Below are positions 45,843 to 55,989 of a stretch of 64,000 nt of DNA, piece by piece. This DNA comes from Halopseudomonas sabulinigri (GTDB taxonomy: Bacteria > Pseudomonadota > Gammaproteobacteria > Pseudomonadales > Pseudomonadaceae): NCBI RefSeq assembly GCF_900105255.1, contig NZ_LT629763.1:310001-374000 (forward strand). Direction: 5' to 3'. The position numbers and the translations under genes were made by a program. The notes below the pieces were generated by a model. The model made no database searches. It had not been told where the DNA came from and saw only the letters and a program-made list of their open reading frames with translations. Numbering within the stretch: the stretch's first letter is position 1; each line of letters opens with the position of its first letter.

Positions 45843-46286
45843 CTATTTTTCCGGGTTGTTAATGTAGCTGTCCTGGCCCTGAATAAAGTCCTCATACTCA
45901 GTTGAGTTGTAGATAGTCAGGCAGGCGATCAACGGATTCTTGCGGCCTTGTGCTTGCGTTTGGGCTGGGGTTTTCGGGTAGGCAATCCCTATGAAGTCGG
46001 CGGTCGCCTGATAGGGGTCGTGGGATATTTCCAGCGTCTCTTCATCTTGCGCTATAAAATGGGCGCCACGCCCCATGAAGTGATAAGCACCGCTGGCGGC
46101 AGCGAGGTCCTCATCAAGGTGCTTGCTATCGGGGTATGCCTGCGCCAGGCAGTAGGTGAAACCGTAGTTCTTGAGCGAGGTTCTGGCCTGTTCCAGGGTG
46201 TCAGCAAAGGCCGGAGCCTGAGCTGCCAGAAGCACAGCGAATGCCATGCCGGCAACGGTGGTGTGGCGCACTATTTCAATTCCCAA
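45843..46286 (-). CDS. Tai4-family immunity protein
   Basis: A 147-aa periplasmic protein with a signal peptide (TVAGMAFAVLLAAQAPAFA). The mature part (YGFTYCLAQAYPDSKHLDEDL, in two parts: YGFTYCLAQAYP, DSKHLDEDL; and NPLIACLTIYNSTEY near the end) resembles Tai4 immunity proteins, including the conserved Cys pair. It would block the amidase encoded just upstream in the periplasm. It overlaps that gene by 16 bp. Confidence 0.78.
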   Translation of the reverse strand: MGIEIVRHTTVAGMAFAVLLAAQAPAFADTLEQARTSLKNYGFTYCLAQAYPDSKHLDEDLAAASGAYHFMGRGAHFIAQDEETLEISHDPYQATADFIGIAYPKTPAQTQAQGRKNPLIACLTIYNSTEYEDFIQGQDSYINNPEK

Positions 46287-46921
46287 TACAAGATGTGTTT
46301 TGGCGATACTGCAGGGCTGTCAAAGGCATGGCTGCGCGGATTCTGATAGTCGCTACCGTCGCCGGTTACAGAGCCATTCCAGAGCGCGACATGCCCCGAC
46401 GCATCGCTCCAGCCGTTCACTTCAATAACGATCAGACCCTGGATGCCGCTGAGCTGCGGGTGCTCGGATGGCTTGAGTACCTTATCCGCAGCTCCCCAGT
46501 TGTGGCGAACAAAATGAATGACATCATTGACGCGCAAAATATAGGGGAGCCCGTCTGCCCCTTTGGCCCGATAGATATTGGTGCCGGGAATGATGGTGCC
46601 TTTGGGGATGGCATAGCCGCCGTAGTTGAAGCCTCGACTCAAGCGTAGCGCGCAGGCATTGGTGTAGGCCGCCGGATTGGCACGTCGCAACTCCGCTACG
46701 TTGCCACCTAATCGGCTGTGCAGAGCGCAACTATAGGCAGCCGGGCACAAACAATGGAAACCTGGGTGCGGCCAGCTGGCAACCAGCCTGCAAATCCGGC
46801 TGTGAACCCGACAATTCTGCGGCGCTCGGTTAAACTGGACAACAACAAAGTTATACAGGATGTATTTATTCGTACAAGTATTGCATTCGATTGGCGTATT
46901 GATAGTATGGCTAAGTGCCAC
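46271..46921 (-). CDS. Tae4-family peptidoglycan amidase effector (5' end uncertain)
   Basis: A candidate type VI secretion amidase effector that cleaves peptide cross-links in peptidoglycan. The recognisable domain begins near [10 protein letters not shown] and has the Tae4 catalytic Cys in [12 protein letters not shown] and catalytic His in [24 protein letters not shown] is also a family block. The open frame as drawn has about 70 N-terminal residues ([10 protein letters not shown]...) that do not look like Tae4, which normally starts about 27 residues before GGNV. Either a non-ATG start near 46750 is used or the 5' end is rearranged. No type VI apparatus genes lie in the window. Confidence 0.75.
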   Translation of the reverse strand: MALSHTINTPIECNTCTNKYILYNFVVVQFNRAPQNCRVHSRICRLVASWPHPGFHCLCPAAYSCALHSRLGGNVAELRRANPAAYTNACALRLSRGFNYGGYAIPKGTIIPGTNIYRAKGADGLPYILRVNDVIHFVRHNWGAADKVLKPSEHPQLSGIQGLIVIEVNGWSDASGHVALWNGSVTGDGSDYQNPRSHAFDSPAVSPKHILYWELK

Positions 46922-46941
46922 TAATGGCCGGGGAGAGCGCG

Positions 46942-48246
46942 ATGTTCAATGCAAAACTGAAAGACTTGTACAGGTCACAGGGAGAGGACCTGGCAGAAAA
47001 GAAAGCTCGACTGGACGCCGTAAAAATGCATATGGCGTTCATCGAATTTACCCCGACGGGCGTGGTGCTTGACGCCAACCCCCGCTTTTTGCAGCTCATG
47101 GGATATTCCCTGGACCAGATAGTGGGTCAGCCGCATCGCAAGTTCTGCTTGCCCAGCGATACGGGCACGCCAGCCTACCAACGCTTCTGGGTCGATCTCG
47201 CACAGGGCAAGGCGTTCTCGGATACCTTTCGCCGTGTGCGCGCCGATGGTCAGGAGGTCTGGCTTGAAGCGACCTACTTCCCGGTGACGGACGCCAGCGG
47301 CAAGGTCGTGACTGTCGTGAAGCTGGCCTCTGACGTTACCGCCGTCAGCAACGAGCTGAAGGAAAAGGACGCCGTCATTTCGGCCCTCGATAAATCATTG
47401 GCAGTAATCGAGTTCACTCCCAGCGGCGAGATACTCAAAGCCAACCGCAATTTCCTCAATGTCATGGGCTATTCACAGAGTCAGCTGGTGGGCAAGCATC
47501 ACCGGCTTTTCTGCACCGACGCCTTCTTGCAGCAGAATCCGAGGTTCTGGGCAGAGCTGAGTGCGGGTGCGCACAGAAGCGGCCAGTTTGATCGCATCAA
47601 CAGTCGCGGTGAAGTGGTGTGGCTGGAAGCTACCTACAATCCGATTTTCGATGTGCATGGCAAAGTCGTAAAGGTAGTTAAGTTTGCCAGCGATATCACC
47701 GCGCGAGTTGAGCAGGGGCTGGCCATTCGTCAGGCCGCGGAAGTGGCCAGCAGCACCTCGGAAGAAACCGCATTGATCGCCCAGCAGGGCATGAGCTCGC
47801 TGAAGTCTGCGGTGGATACCTCGGCGCGAATAGCTGCTCAGGTAGCCGATGCCACCAGTTTGATCGGACAGTTGAACGCGCAATCCAAGAATATCGAAGA
47901 GATTGTCGCGACCATCTCGGCGATTGCCGATCAAACCAACCTGCTGGCGCTGAATGCCGCCATTGAAGCGGCGCGGGCGGGTGAGCAGGGCCGCGGCTTT
48001 GCGGTAGTGGCCGATGAGGTTCGCAGTCTGGCCGCGCGCACCAGCAAATCGACGTCGGAGATTGCGGCCGTGGTGCAGAATAACCGTGACCTGACACAGA
48101 GAGTTACCGGTACCGTGCATTCAGTGAGCGTAACGGCGGCGGAGGGGAGCGAGCGTACTCAGCAGGTGTCGTCGATTATGGACGAGATTTACCAGGGCGC
48201 TGAAAACGTGTGTCGCACGGCCTCCGGTTTGCTCAACGCGAACTGA
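46942..48246 (+). CDS. Soluble double-PAS methyl-accepting chemotaxis protein (BdlA-like)
   Basis: A 434-aa cytoplasmic transducer without membrane helices. Two PAS domains (about 25-145, [20 protein letters not shown]; about 147-265, [20 protein letters not shown]) are followed by the MCP signalling domain, whose hairpin tip is [20 protein letters not shown] near residue 330. This layout matches BdlA of P. aeruginosa, which governs biofilm dispersal. The start at ATG 46942 follows GGGGAGAG; an in-frame ATG at 46915 is less likely. Confidence 0.87.
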   Translation: MFNAKLKDLYRSQGEDLAEKKARLDAVKMHMAFIEFTPTGVVLDANPRFLQLMGYSLDQIVGQPHRKFCLPSDTGTPAYQRFWVDLAQGKAFSDTFRRVRADGQEVWLEATYFPVTDASGKVVTVVKLASDVTAVSNELKEKDAVISALDKSLAVIEFTPSGEILKANRNFLNVMGYSQSQLVGKHHRLFCTDAFLQQNPRFWAELSAGAHRSGQFDRINSRGEVVWLEATYNPIFDVHGKVVKVVKFASDITARVEQGLAIRQAAEVASSTSEETALIAQQGMSSLKSAVDTSARIAAQVADATSLIGQLNAQSKNIEEIVATISAIADQTNLLALNAAIEAARAGEQGRGFAVVADEVRSLAARTSKSTSEIAAVVQNNRDLTQRVTGTVHSVSVTAAEGSERTQQVSSIMDEIYQGAENVCRTASGLLNAN

Positions 48247-48308
48247 AGCGGCGGATCAGGCCAGCGGCACCCCTAAGTGCTGCATGGCTTGATCCGCCTG
48301 ATGCCTGC

Positions 48309-49646
48309 TTAGTTACCTTCGCGGCGCAACGCCTGGGGCGAAAAGTCGCGTGGGTTGATGTTGGCATTGAAGTCGTACATCGGCTCGTTGTTGTCCAGGC
48401 CGTCGACGAAGTAGTTGCCATCTTGCAGGTGGTACAGGGTTTCCAGGGTGCTGCTGACCATGGGCACGTCGTAGTAGTTGATCGGGTGAGCCTCCTGCAG
48501 ACCGATCAGCTCGCCGTTCTTGTCGCGCAGGTCGACGGCCAGAATTTGCCAGCTGTCCTCATCCACATAGAAGCGGCGTGCTGCGTAGGGATGGCGGTAG
48601 CCGGTGCGCAGGACGGCATCAACCACCCATACGCGATGCAGTTCATAGCGCAGCAGTTCGGGGTTGAGCGTGTCGGTCTGCACTATCTGGTCGTAGGGGA
48701 TGCCTTTCTGATGCACCTGGTAGCTGTTGTAGGGCACCAGCATTTCCTGTTTGCCGACCAGACTCCATTCGTAGCGATCCGGCGCGCCGTTGTAGGTATC
48801 CAGCACGTCCGCGGTGGCCAAGTCGCTGGTGTCGGGCTGGACCGAATCGTAAGCCAGGGTGGGCAGCCGGCGCACGCGGCGGTTGTCCGGGCTGTAGCGC
48901 CAAGCCTTGCGGGTAGCCAATACCTGATCCAGCGGATCCTGTACTACCAGCGCGGTGTTGGCCAGCTTGGCTGGTGCGGTGACTACGTATTTGTACAGCA
49001 GCAACGTGTTGTCGAGCGCGGCTGTCGTCATGCCCTCGCGGCCGTATACGTAGTAAATCTGCCTATCGCGCTTGATCAGGTTGCTGGTGCCGTTGATTAC
49101 CACGGCCTGGTTGTTGATGAAGTGGTTCTGGTCACCCTTGTAATGCAGGATGTGGTTCCAGATAACTTCGATGCCGTCCTGCGGGATCGGGAACGGAATG
49201 CCGGCGGCGGCACCGCGCAGGCCGTTGCCGTTGGCAATCAGCTCAGCCTTGACCGCATTGGCTTTGGTGGCATCGTAGATGCGCTGTGGCGCAGAGGCAC
49301 TGCGACGGGTGGGGAATACCCGCATGGCGTAGCCAGGGTGGCGTTGCAACAGGTCGGTCAGGCCGGCGGGCAGCTGGGCGTCATATTGCTCCTGATTCTG
49401 CGCGCTGACGCGGAACAGTTCGCCGTCTGCGGCGTAGGGGTCGGGGTGATGCATGCCGGGGCTATAACCGGAGGGGGCGCTGACGCCGCCAGTCCACGCC
49501 GGGATGGTGCCCTCGTTGTTGCCGGCTTGCTCTGCACCCAGTGGGGTCAGATCGCGTCCCAGACGGTCGGCCTGCAGCGGATCAACCTTGGCCATGACCT
49601 GGGTGGTGGCAACGCTCAGCAGCAATGCCGCAAACGTCCTGTACAT
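48309..49646 (-). CDS. DUF1329 outer-envelope protein
   Basis: A 445-aa protein with a signal peptide (MYRTFAALLLSVATTQVMA) and the DUF1329 pattern: ADRLGRDLTPLGAEQAGN near residue 27, IPAWTGG near 48, HPDPYA near 67 and later DEDSWQILAVDLRD. DUF1329 proteins have a LolB-like fold and usually accompany DUF1302 channels and RND-type exporters, but none is adjacent here. Role in lipid or steroid handling is inferred from the family. Confidence 0.9.
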   Translation of the reverse strand: MYRTFAALLLSVATTQVMAKVDPLQADRLGRDLTPLGAEQAGNNEGTIPAWTGGVSAPSGYSPGMHHPDPYAADGELFRVSAQNQEQYDAQLPAGLTDLLQRHPGYAMRVFPTRRSASAPQRIYDATKANAVKAELIANGNGLRGAAAGIPFPIPQDGIEVIWNHILHYKGDQNHFINNQAVVINGTSNLIKRDRQIYYVYGREGMTTAALDNTLLLYKYVVTAPAKLANTALVVQDPLDQVLATRKAWRYSPDNRRVRRLPTLAYDSVQPDTSDLATADVLDTYNGAPDRYEWSLVGKQEMLVPYNSYQVHQKGIPYDQIVQTDTLNPELLRYELHRVWVVDAVLRTGYRHPYAARRFYVDEDSWQILAVDLRDKNGELIGLQEAHPINYYDVPMVSSTLETLYHLQDGNYFVDGLDNNEPMYDFNANINPRDFSPQALRREGN

Positions 49647-50023
49647 GGTTCTGCTCCTTGCAACACGCCGGTAGGGCGCGGCGGTGATCGAAAGATGAAG
49701 GAAAGCGGCCCATTGACTGACCGCAGCGCAGGCCTCGCGAGCGCGCGCGGGTCGAATTGTAACGCCAAAAGCCCAGTGCCGTGGGGCGCGCTACAAAACG
49801 CTACAAAGTGTTGCTTACGCTGGTATTGTCTCGGCGTCATGCGTCGCCGGCCTTCGCCTGGCCAGCAACAGCGCGGTAGCGCACTCGGCGCCAGCCTGGC
49901 TCGGCATGATGTATAGGTTGGCGAGCAATTGCCCAGCCGCTTACCCGGGATGCGCCGTGCAGTTGATTGGATTGAGCGGGTGCTGAAAGACAGGCTGGGA
50001 GCAAGGGCTTCCAGCCTGGTGGC
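49647..50023. other. Intergenic region upstream of DUF1329 and downstream of the SDR gene
   Basis: About 375 bp. It would contain the DUF1329 promoter. A short direct repeat, CGCTACAAA, occurs twice within 20 bp (49788-49808), possibly an operator. No gene or strong hairpin was seen. Confidence 0.4.
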
Positions 50024-50860
50024 TTACTGGTCGGCTGCGGTAGCGACAGACAATTCCTGCCAAGCGTCCATCTCGGCCTGCAACGACTTCACGCGGTAGC
50101 GAGCCGCTTTCAAGGCGTCCGCGCCAGCCAGAAAGCGGCTTGGGGCTTGGGGCGCATTTGCCAGCTGCAGCAAGGCGGCGGCGAGCTTCGCCGGGTCACC
50201 CTGTTGTTTGTGGTTGTTTTGCTCGGACGAGGTTTTGATCTGGCTGGACAGGGCCTGATAGTCGTCAATCGGATTAAGCCCAAACTGCGCTGAAGAGGGG
50301 TCGAGAAAATCGGTCTGAAAGGCACCGGGCTGTACCACGGTCACCTTAATGCCAAGGCCTGCGACCTCCTGCGCCAGGGCCTCGGAGAAGCCACTGACAG
50401 CAAACTTGGATGCGCAGTACAAACTGGCGCCGGGCATGCCCATCACCCCAGCGATGGAGGCAATGTTGAAGATATGGCCTGCGCGCTGCTGGCGCATTAT
50501 CGGCAATACCGCGCGGCAGACATCGAACAGGCCGAATACGTTGGTGGCAAACTGGGCCTGACCGGCCTCAAGGCTGTGTTCCTCAAACGGCCCAAGCAAG
50601 CCATAACCAGCGTTGTTGACCAATACGTCAATACGCCCAAACCGCGCCTGTGCAGCGTGAATGGCGCCTTCGACCTGCGGGTAATCGGTGACGTCCAAAG
50701 GCAGGGTGAGCAAGTGCTCGCTCTCGCTGCCGAGCGCTTCGACGATGGCAGCGGGTTTGCGCGCGGTGGCGATAACATTATGTCCGGCTGCGAGCGCCGC
50801 TTTAACGATGTGTAAGCCGATACCGCGCGCCGCGCCGGTTATGAGCCATGTCTGCGCCAT
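50024..50860 (-). CDS. Short-chain dehydrogenase/reductase
   Basis: A 278-aa classical SDR. Cofactor loop TGAARGIG is near residue 8 (TG-x3-G-x-G), NNAG near 87, catalytic Ser in NIASIAG near 137 and Tyr-x3-Lys in YCASK near 152. The TARKP segment near residue 33 with basic residues suggests NADP(H). Substrate unknown. The start at ATG 50860 has GGACA 6 nt upstream; the longer frame adds residues before the first beta strand. Confidence 0.9.
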   Translation of the reverse strand: MAQTWLITGAARGIGLHIVKAALAAGHNVIATARKPAAIVEALGSESEHLLTLPLDVTDYPQVEGAIHAAQARFGRIDVLVNNAGYGLLGPFEEHSLEAGQAQFATNVFGLFDVCRAVLPIMRQQRAGHIFNIASIAGVMGMPGASLYCASKFAVSGFSEALAQEVAGLGIKVTVVQPGAFQTDFLDPSSAQFGLNPIDDYQALSSQIKTSSEQNNHKQQGDPAKLAAALLQLANAPQAPSRFLAGADALKAARYRVKSLQAEMDAWQELSVATAADQ

Positions 50861-50998
50861 GGGAAATGTCCTTATAAGCCAAGTGAAAGGGAGCTGCATG
50901 CTGCGTTGGCAGATGGTTGAGGTGTCAGGTTAATCGAACATTATTTTGCCCCTCACTTCAATTTGCCCGCGTTCTGTCTGGCTGCCTTGGTGTTGTAT

Positions 50999-52255
50999 TC
51001 AACTCTCGTCAAACCAGGTGCCCAGATGCACCTTGCCTTTGCTACCCGGCTGCTTGGTTTTTTTCGGCTTCTTCGGCTTCTTGACCAACTGGCCACCCAG
51101 CCGGGTTTCCGGTACCCGGTGCTGGGGCGTAAAACCGCTTTCTTCACGGCGCTCCAGCAGTTGTTGGGTCAGGGTTTCTATCGCGGCCAACTGGCGTACC
51201 TCATCGGCGCTGACCAGTGAGATGGCCGCGCCGCTGGCGCCGGCGCGGCCACTGCGGCCGACACGGTGCACATAGTCTTCTGCGTTGAGCGGCAGATCGA
51301 AGTTGACCACCAGCGGCAGTTGCTGAATATCCAGGCCACGTGCGGCAACGTCGGTGGCGACCAGCACCTGCACCTCGCCAGCTTTCAGTCTGGCCAGTGC
51401 TCGCAGTCTTGCTGGTTGCGGGCGGTCACCGTGAATCGCATCGGCACTGAGGCCTGCACTTTCCAGCCGTTCTACCAGCTGCTCGACGCCCTTGCGGGTG
51501 TTGAGAAAGACCAGTGCCTGGGCGCCGTTATGCTGCTTTAGCAATTGCAGCAACAGTTCACCTTTGCGTTTTTTGTCGACCGGTATCAGCCATTGCTCGA
51601 CACTGCTGGCCGCGCTGTTGCGCGGGCTGATGTCGAGCATCAGCGGGTCGCGCAGCAGACCGTCGGCGAGTTGCCGCACGGGCGCGGCGAAGGTGGCGGA
51701 GAACATCAGCGTTTGTCGCCGGCTGGGCAGCGCGCAGACCACCTGATCCAGCTCGTCGGCAAAGCCCAGATCGAGCATGCGGTCGGCTTCATCCAGCACC
51801 AGCATCTGCAGTTGGCTGAACTTGATCGCGTTCTGGCGATACAGGTCAAGCAGCCGGCCTGGGGTAGCGATCAGCACATCCACACCTTTACGCAGCGCCA
51901 TCATCTGCGGATTGATCGACACCCCGCCATACACCGCGTAGCTGCGCAGCGGCAGGCTTTCGCTGTAGCGCTGGAAGCTCTGCAACAGCTGTTCTGCGAG
52001 TTCGCGCGTAGGCACCAGAATCAGCGCCCGCGTCGAGTTACTGGCCAGCTTGGGGCCTTCATGCAGCAGTCTTTGCAGCACTGGCAGGGCGAAGGCGGCA
52101 GTCTTGCCGGTACCGGTTTGCGCGCTGGCCAGCAGGTCGCGGCCCTTGAGAGCAGCGGGGATGGCCTGGGCCTGGATGGGCGTGGGGCTGCTGTATTCCA
52201 GGCTTGCAAGCGTGCGCAGCAAAGGGTCAATCAGGCCGAGGGCGGCAAAGGTCAT
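50999..52255 (-). CDS. DEAD-box RNA helicase, RhlE-like
   Basis: A 418-aa ATP-dependent RNA helicase. Q motif STPIQAQAIP is near residue 20, motif I AQTGTGKTAA near 44, PTRELAEQL, DEADRMLDLG near 155, SAT, then the second RecA domain with ATDVAARGLDI near 300 and HRVGRSGRAG near 335. The basic Lys/Pro-rich tail (KKPKKPKKTKQPGSKGK) probably binds RNA. Likely role in ribosome assembly or RNA turnover. Confidence 0.92.
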   Translation of the reverse strand: MTFAALGLIDPLLRTLASLEYSSPTPIQAQAIPAALKGRDLLASAQTGTGKTAAFALPVLQRLLHEGPKLASNSTRALILVPTRELAEQLLQSFQRYSESLPLRSYAVYGGVSINPQMMALRKGVDVLIATPGRLLDLYRQNAIKFSQLQMLVLDEADRMLDLGFADELDQVVCALPSRRQTLMFSATFAAPVRQLADGLLRDPLMLDISPRNSAASSVEQWLIPVDKKRKGELLLQLLKQHNGAQALVFLNTRKGVEQLVERLESAGLSADAIHGDRPQPARLRALARLKAGEVQVLVATDVAARGLDIQQLPLVVNFDLPLNAEDYVHRVGRSGRAGASGAAISLVSADEVRQLAAIETLTQQLLERREESGFTPQHRVPETRLGGQLVKKPKKPKKTKQPGSKGKVHLGTWFDES

Positions 52256-52412
52256 AGTGGCGTCTTGGCAGGGAGTAGGCCGGCCAGTTTACCCGTCGCC
52301 GGCATTGGCGGGTAATCGATCTTACCGGCGGTGCAGCAGGGCGGGGGTTTTAACTGGTCGACATTCGTGTTTTGCTAACGGCCAATAACACCCTCGAATG
52401 GACGAAGAGACA

Positions 52413-53021
52413 ATGGACACGCAGCGTTTTCGCACTACTTGGCAAGTGGCAATTCTCTTTTTTCTCAGCAACCTCTTGGCAGGTTGCGGCATCAACAACA
52501 TTCCGACCTATGACGAGCAGGTGAAGTCGGCCTGGTCGCAGGTGGAAAATCAGTATCAACGGCGTGCCGACCTGATTCCCAACCTGGTGGAAACGGTCAA
52601 GGGCTTCGCCCGACAGGAACAGGAAACCCTGACTGCCGTCGTCGAGGCGCGGGCCAAGGCGACGTCAATCAACATCAGCGCCGCCGATCTGAACGATCCG
52701 GCCAAGATGCGTCAATTCGAGCAGGCGCAGAGCCAGTTGACCGGTGCGCTGAGTCGGCTGATGGCGGTGTCCGAACGTTACCCCGATCTCAAGTCGAACC
52801 AGAACTTTCTGGCGCTGCAGTCCCAGCTGGAAGGCACGGAAAACCGCATTGCTGTGGCGCGCCGCGACTTTATCGCCGCGGTGGAACGCTACAACACCGA
52901 GATTCGCACCTTTCCCGGCCGGATCTGGCACAGCCTGATGTATAGCGACATGCCGATTCGTGAAAACTTCAGCGCTACCACGGAGAACGCCGAGCAGGCG
53001 CCGCAGGTTAATTTCGAATGA
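52413..53021 (+). CDS. lemA: LemA-family lipoprotein
   Basis: A 202-aa protein with a lipoprotein signal (FLSNLLAGC, Cys near 28) followed by the LemA helical domain: YDEQVKSAWSQVENQYQRRADLIPNLVETVKG (in parts: AWSQVENQYQRRADLIPNLV) near residue 35 and AVERYNTEIRTFPGRIW near 165. Function unclear; LemA often accompanies TPM-domain proteins, as here. ATG 52413 is preferred over 52398 because GAAGAGA lies just before it. It overlaps the next gene by ATGA. Confidence 0.9.
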   Translation: MDTQRFRTTWQVAILFFLSNLLAGCGINNIPTYDEQVKSAWSQVENQYQRRADLIPNLVETVKGFARQEQETLTAVVEARAKATSINISAADLNDPAKMRQFEQAQSQLTGALSRLMAVSERYPDLKSNQNFLALQSQLEGTENRIAVARRDFIAAVERYNTEIRTFPGRIWHSLMYSDMPIRENFSATTENAEQAPQVNFE

Positions 53022-53773
53022 GGTTGTACCTGCCGCTGTTGCTGAGCCTGTTGCTGGCGCCACTGCTGTGGATCGGCAGCGCGGCGGCCCAGTCTGACGA
53101 GGCGGCCTTGCCCGCGCTGACCGGCCGCGTGGTTGATCAGGCCGGGTTGCTGGGGCAGGGCGCCGAGCAGCAGCTGACGCAGATGCTGGCCGCGCACGAA
53201 CAGGCGACCACCGAGCAGGTGGTGGTTGTCACTGTGCCCAGCCTCCAAGGCCAGAGCATCGAGCGCTTTGGTGTGGAGCTTGGTCGCGCCTGGGGTATCG
53301 GGCAGAAGGGCGAAGACAACGGTGCGCTGCTGATCGTCGCCCGTGATGACCGCAAAATCCGCATCGAAGTGGGTTACGGCCTGGAGGGGCGGCTGACCGA
53401 CGCGCAGGCCTCTACCATCATCAACGGCATCATCACCCCGGCGTTTCGTCAGGGGCAGTTTGAGCAGGGCATCGTGCAGGGTACCGGCGCGATCATTCAG
53501 GTGCTGGGCGGCAACCCGCTTGCGGTCGCCGAGGGTGGTGAGCGCGCTGAGGGCAAGAAAAAGCCGGCCGGTGCGCTCTTGCTGGTGATTATCATCATCG
53601 TCATGTCGATGCTGGGCGGCGGCGGTCGCGGCGGCAGTGGTCGTGCGTTGTTGGCTGGGGCGCTGCTGGGTGGGATGAGCGGTGGCTCGCGCAGCGGCGG
53701 AGGCTTTGGCGGAGGTGGTTTTGGCGGTGGGGGCGGTGGCTTCGGCGGCGGCGGGGCCTCTGGCGGATGGTGA
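53018..53773 (+). CDS. TPM-domain protein with glycine-rich tail (YgcG-like)
   Basis: A 251-aa protein: signal peptide (LLLSLLLAPLLWIGSAAA), TPM domain at about 30-150 (LTGRVVDQAGLLGQGAEQQL, GQKGEDNGALLIVARDDRKI and IRIEVGYGLEG), a transmembrane helix (LLLVIIIIVMSMLG) and a Gly/Ser-rich tail. TPM domains act in photosystem repair in plants; the bacterial role is unknown. It forms an operon with lemA and the next TPM gene. Confidence 0.9.
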   Translation: MRLYLPLLLSLLLAPLLWIGSAAAQSDEAALPALTGRVVDQAGLLGQGAEQQLTQMLAAHEQATTEQVVVVTVPSLQGQSIERFGVELGRAWGIGQKGEDNGALLIVARDDRKIRIEVGYGLEGRLTDAQASTIINGIITPAFRQGQFEQGIVQGTGAIIQVLGGNPLAVAEGGERAEGKKKPAGALLLVIIIIVMSMLGGGGRGGSGRALLAGALLGGMSGGSRSGGGFGGGGFGGGGGGFGGGGASGGW

Positions 53774-53792
53774 TTTCAATCAAGGATGCACA

Positions 53793-54410
53793 ATGACGCT
53801 TCTCTCTAGCATTGAACAGCAACAGGTTGCCGAGGCGATCGACCGCATCGAGCAACGCACCGACGCCGAGGTGGTCACGGTGCTGGCGCGCCAGGCCGAC
53901 GACTACCGCTACATCCCGCTGCTATGGGCCAGCCTGATAGCGCTGGTGCTGCCGGGCGCGGTGGCGTACTTCAGTGGCGGGCTGGCGCTCAGCGAGTTGC
54001 TGCTGACGCAGTGGCTGACCTTTGCCGTGCTGGCGGTGGTATTTCGCCTGCCGCGTATTACCAGCCGGCTGATCCCGCGGGCGGTGCGGCACTGGCGCGC
54101 CTCGAATCTTGCCCGGCGGCAATTTATTGAGCTCAACCTGCACCATACCGACGGCGAGACCGGCATGCTGATTTTCGTCTCCGAGGCCGAGCGTTATGTC
54201 GAGATCATGGTCGATCGCGGCATTTCCAGTCGCATCGACAACACCCACTGGGAGTCGGCCGTGGCACGGTTCACCGCGCAGGTGGGCAAGGGCCAGGTAT
54301 TGCAGGGCTTTCTTGAGTGCATTGAGGCGTGCGGCGAGCACCTGGCGCAGCATCTGCCGGCGACCCACGAGCGCAATGAGCTACCGAACCGTTTGGTGCT
54401 GCTTAACTGA
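53793..54410 (+). CDS. TPM-domain membrane protein (second)
   Basis: A 205-aa protein with two central hydrophobic helices (LLWASLIALVLPGAVAYF, LLTQWLTFAVLAVVF) and a divergent TPM-like part (HHTDGETGMLIFVSEAERYV, EIMVDRGISSRI). AAGGATG lies just before ATG 53793. The third member of the lemA-TPM-TPM unit. Confidence 0.85.
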   Translation: MTLLSSIEQQQVAEAIDRIEQRTDAEVVTVLARQADDYRYIPLLWASLIALVLPGAVAYFSGGLALSELLLTQWLTFAVLAVVFRLPRITSRLIPRAVRHWRASNLARRQFIELNLHHTDGETGMLIFVSEAERYVEIMVDRGISSRIDNTHWESAVARFTAQVGKGQVLQGFLECIEACGEHLAQHLPATHERNELPNRLVLLN

Positions 54411-54584
54411 GCTTGATGACGGTTTTGGCACCGCAGCATCGCTGGCCGGCGGGTTGCGTGCTTTCTGCGACCCGCTGCGCATTTCTGATCAATGAGTTTG
54501 CTTGTCCGGCTGGTTGTCACCTGAGCGTCACCCGGACGCGCAACCCTGTGCAGGCACATCCACTCATTTCAGAAGGAGTCTGGT

Positions 54585-55907
54585 ATGACGTCTCACAGCA
54601 TAGCGGTAAGCCTATTGCTCGTCGGCGGCTTGATGGTTGGCAGCACAACCGTCAGCGCGCAGGGCTGGTTCGGTAACAACCATCACAACGATGACCGTGC
54701 GCAACGTAGTTTTGAGCGGCTGCACGAAAAACTGGCCGAGCTCAAACAGCGCCATCAACGTCGTGCCGACGTGCAGGTCGGACCACGCCCGCAGTGGCTG
54801 GTTGATGACATGGACGACGGCCCGCTGAAGACCCGCCTGCAATCGTGCCGCACCGACAACATGAAGCGCACCGACTTCTCGATTGGCCACCGCGGCGCGC
54901 CGCTGCAGTTTCCCGAGCACACGCTGGAATCCTACGTCGCCGCAGCGCGCATGGGCGCGGGCATCGTCGAGTGCGACGTGGCTTTCACCAAGGACCGCCA
55001 ACTGGTCTGCCGCCATGCGCAGAATGACCTGCACACCACCACCAACATCGTCACCATTCCCGAGCTGAACGCCAAGTGTACCCAGCCATTTGTAGCGGCG
55101 GACCCCGCCAGTGGCACGCCGGCGCAAGCCGAATGCCGTACCAGCGACATTACCCTGGCTGAGTTCAAACGCCTCGAGGGCAAGATGGATGCGTCCAACC
55201 CCCTGGCCGCCACGCCGGAGGAGTACGTCAAGGGCACAGCCGACTGGCGCACCGACCTGTACGCCAGCCGCGGCACGCTGTTGAGCCACCGCGAAAGCAT
55301 TGAGCTGTTTCAGTCACTCGGCGTGAAATTTACCCCCGAGCTGAAAACCCCGGTAGTTGAAATGCCCTATGAGGGCGACTACAGCCAACAGGATTACGCG
55401 CGGCAGATGCTGGAAGATTATCGCGACGCAGGGGTCAACCCGCGCGACGTCTGGCCACAATCGTTCCAGTTGGCGGACGTGACCTTCTGGATCAACGAGA
55501 TGCCGGACTTTGCTGATCAGGCGGTATTCCTCGACGAATCGCCGATTACCCCTGAGACCTCGTCTCTGGCTTACATGGAAGAGCTGCGTGCCCAGGGCGT
55601 GCGTATTCTGGCACCGGCGATCTGGAAAATGCTGACGCTGGACGGGCGAGGCGAGATCGTGCCATCGGAGTACGCTGAAAATGCCCGCGCGGCGGGGCTG
55701 GACTTGATTGCCTGGTCGATGGAGCGCGCCGGACCCCTGGCCAATGGCGGCGGTTGGTACTACCAGAGCGTGACAGATGCCATCAATAACGACGGTGACA
55801 TGCTGACGGTAATAGACGTGCTGGCGCAGGATGTTGGCGTGATCGGCATTTTTTCCGACTGGCCGGCTACCACCACCTTCTATGCCAACTGCATGGGCAT
55901 CAAGTGA
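54585..55907 (+). CDS. Secreted glycerophosphodiester phosphodiesterase
   Basis: A 440-aa protein with a signal peptide ([21 protein letters not shown], about 22 residues) and the GDPD TIM barrel: [16 protein letters not shown] near residue 105 (catalytic His, HRG and E), [19 protein letters not shown] near 130 (metal-binding Glu/Asp and second His), and KFTPELKTP near 250. It hydrolyses glycerophosphodiesters to glycerol-3-phosphate in the periplasm or outside. The extra N-terminal segment is Asn/His and Gln/Arg-rich. AGAAGGAG precedes the ATG. Confidence 0.91.
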   Translation: MTSHSIAVSLLLVGGLMVGSTTVSAQGWFGNNHHNDDRAQRSFERLHEKLAELKQRHQRRADVQVGPRPQWLVDDMDDGPLKTRLQSCRTDNMKRTDFSIGHRGAPLQFPEHTLESYVAAARMGAGIVECDVAFTKDRQLVCRHAQNDLHTTTNIVTIPELNAKCTQPFVAADPASGTPAQAECRTSDITLAEFKRLEGKMDASNPLAATPEEYVKGTADWRTDLYASRGTLLSHRESIELFQSLGVKFTPELKTPVVEMPYEGDYSQQDYARQMLEDYRDAGVNPRDVWPQSFQLADVTFWINEMPDFADQAVFLDESPITPETSSLAYMEELRAQGVRILAPAIWKMLTLDGRGEIVPSEYAENARAAGLDLIAWSMERAGPLANGGGWYYQSVTDAINNDGDMLTVIDVLAQDVGVIGIFSDWPATTTFYANCMGIK

Positions 55908-55947
55908 AGCCGGTCAACTGACGGCCAGTCTATTGGCGCGGTAGAAC

Positions 55948-55980
55948 ACGCCGGGAGTGCTCGACACTGCCCGGCGTTTT
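55948..55980 (+). terminator. Terminator after the glycerophosphodiesterase gene
   Basis: Stem ACGCCGGG-AGTG / CACT-G-CCCGGCGT with one bulge and a TTTT end, about 40 bp after the stop. It sits just 10 bp from the convergent chemoreceptor stop and may serve both. Confidence 0.8.
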
Positions 55981-55989
55981 CATTATCGC

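Noticed and set aside
48210-49916. 568-codon plus-strand frame opposite the DUF1329 gene
   Set aside because: Antisense shadow lacking domain features; DUF1329 with a signal peptide is clear on the minus strand.
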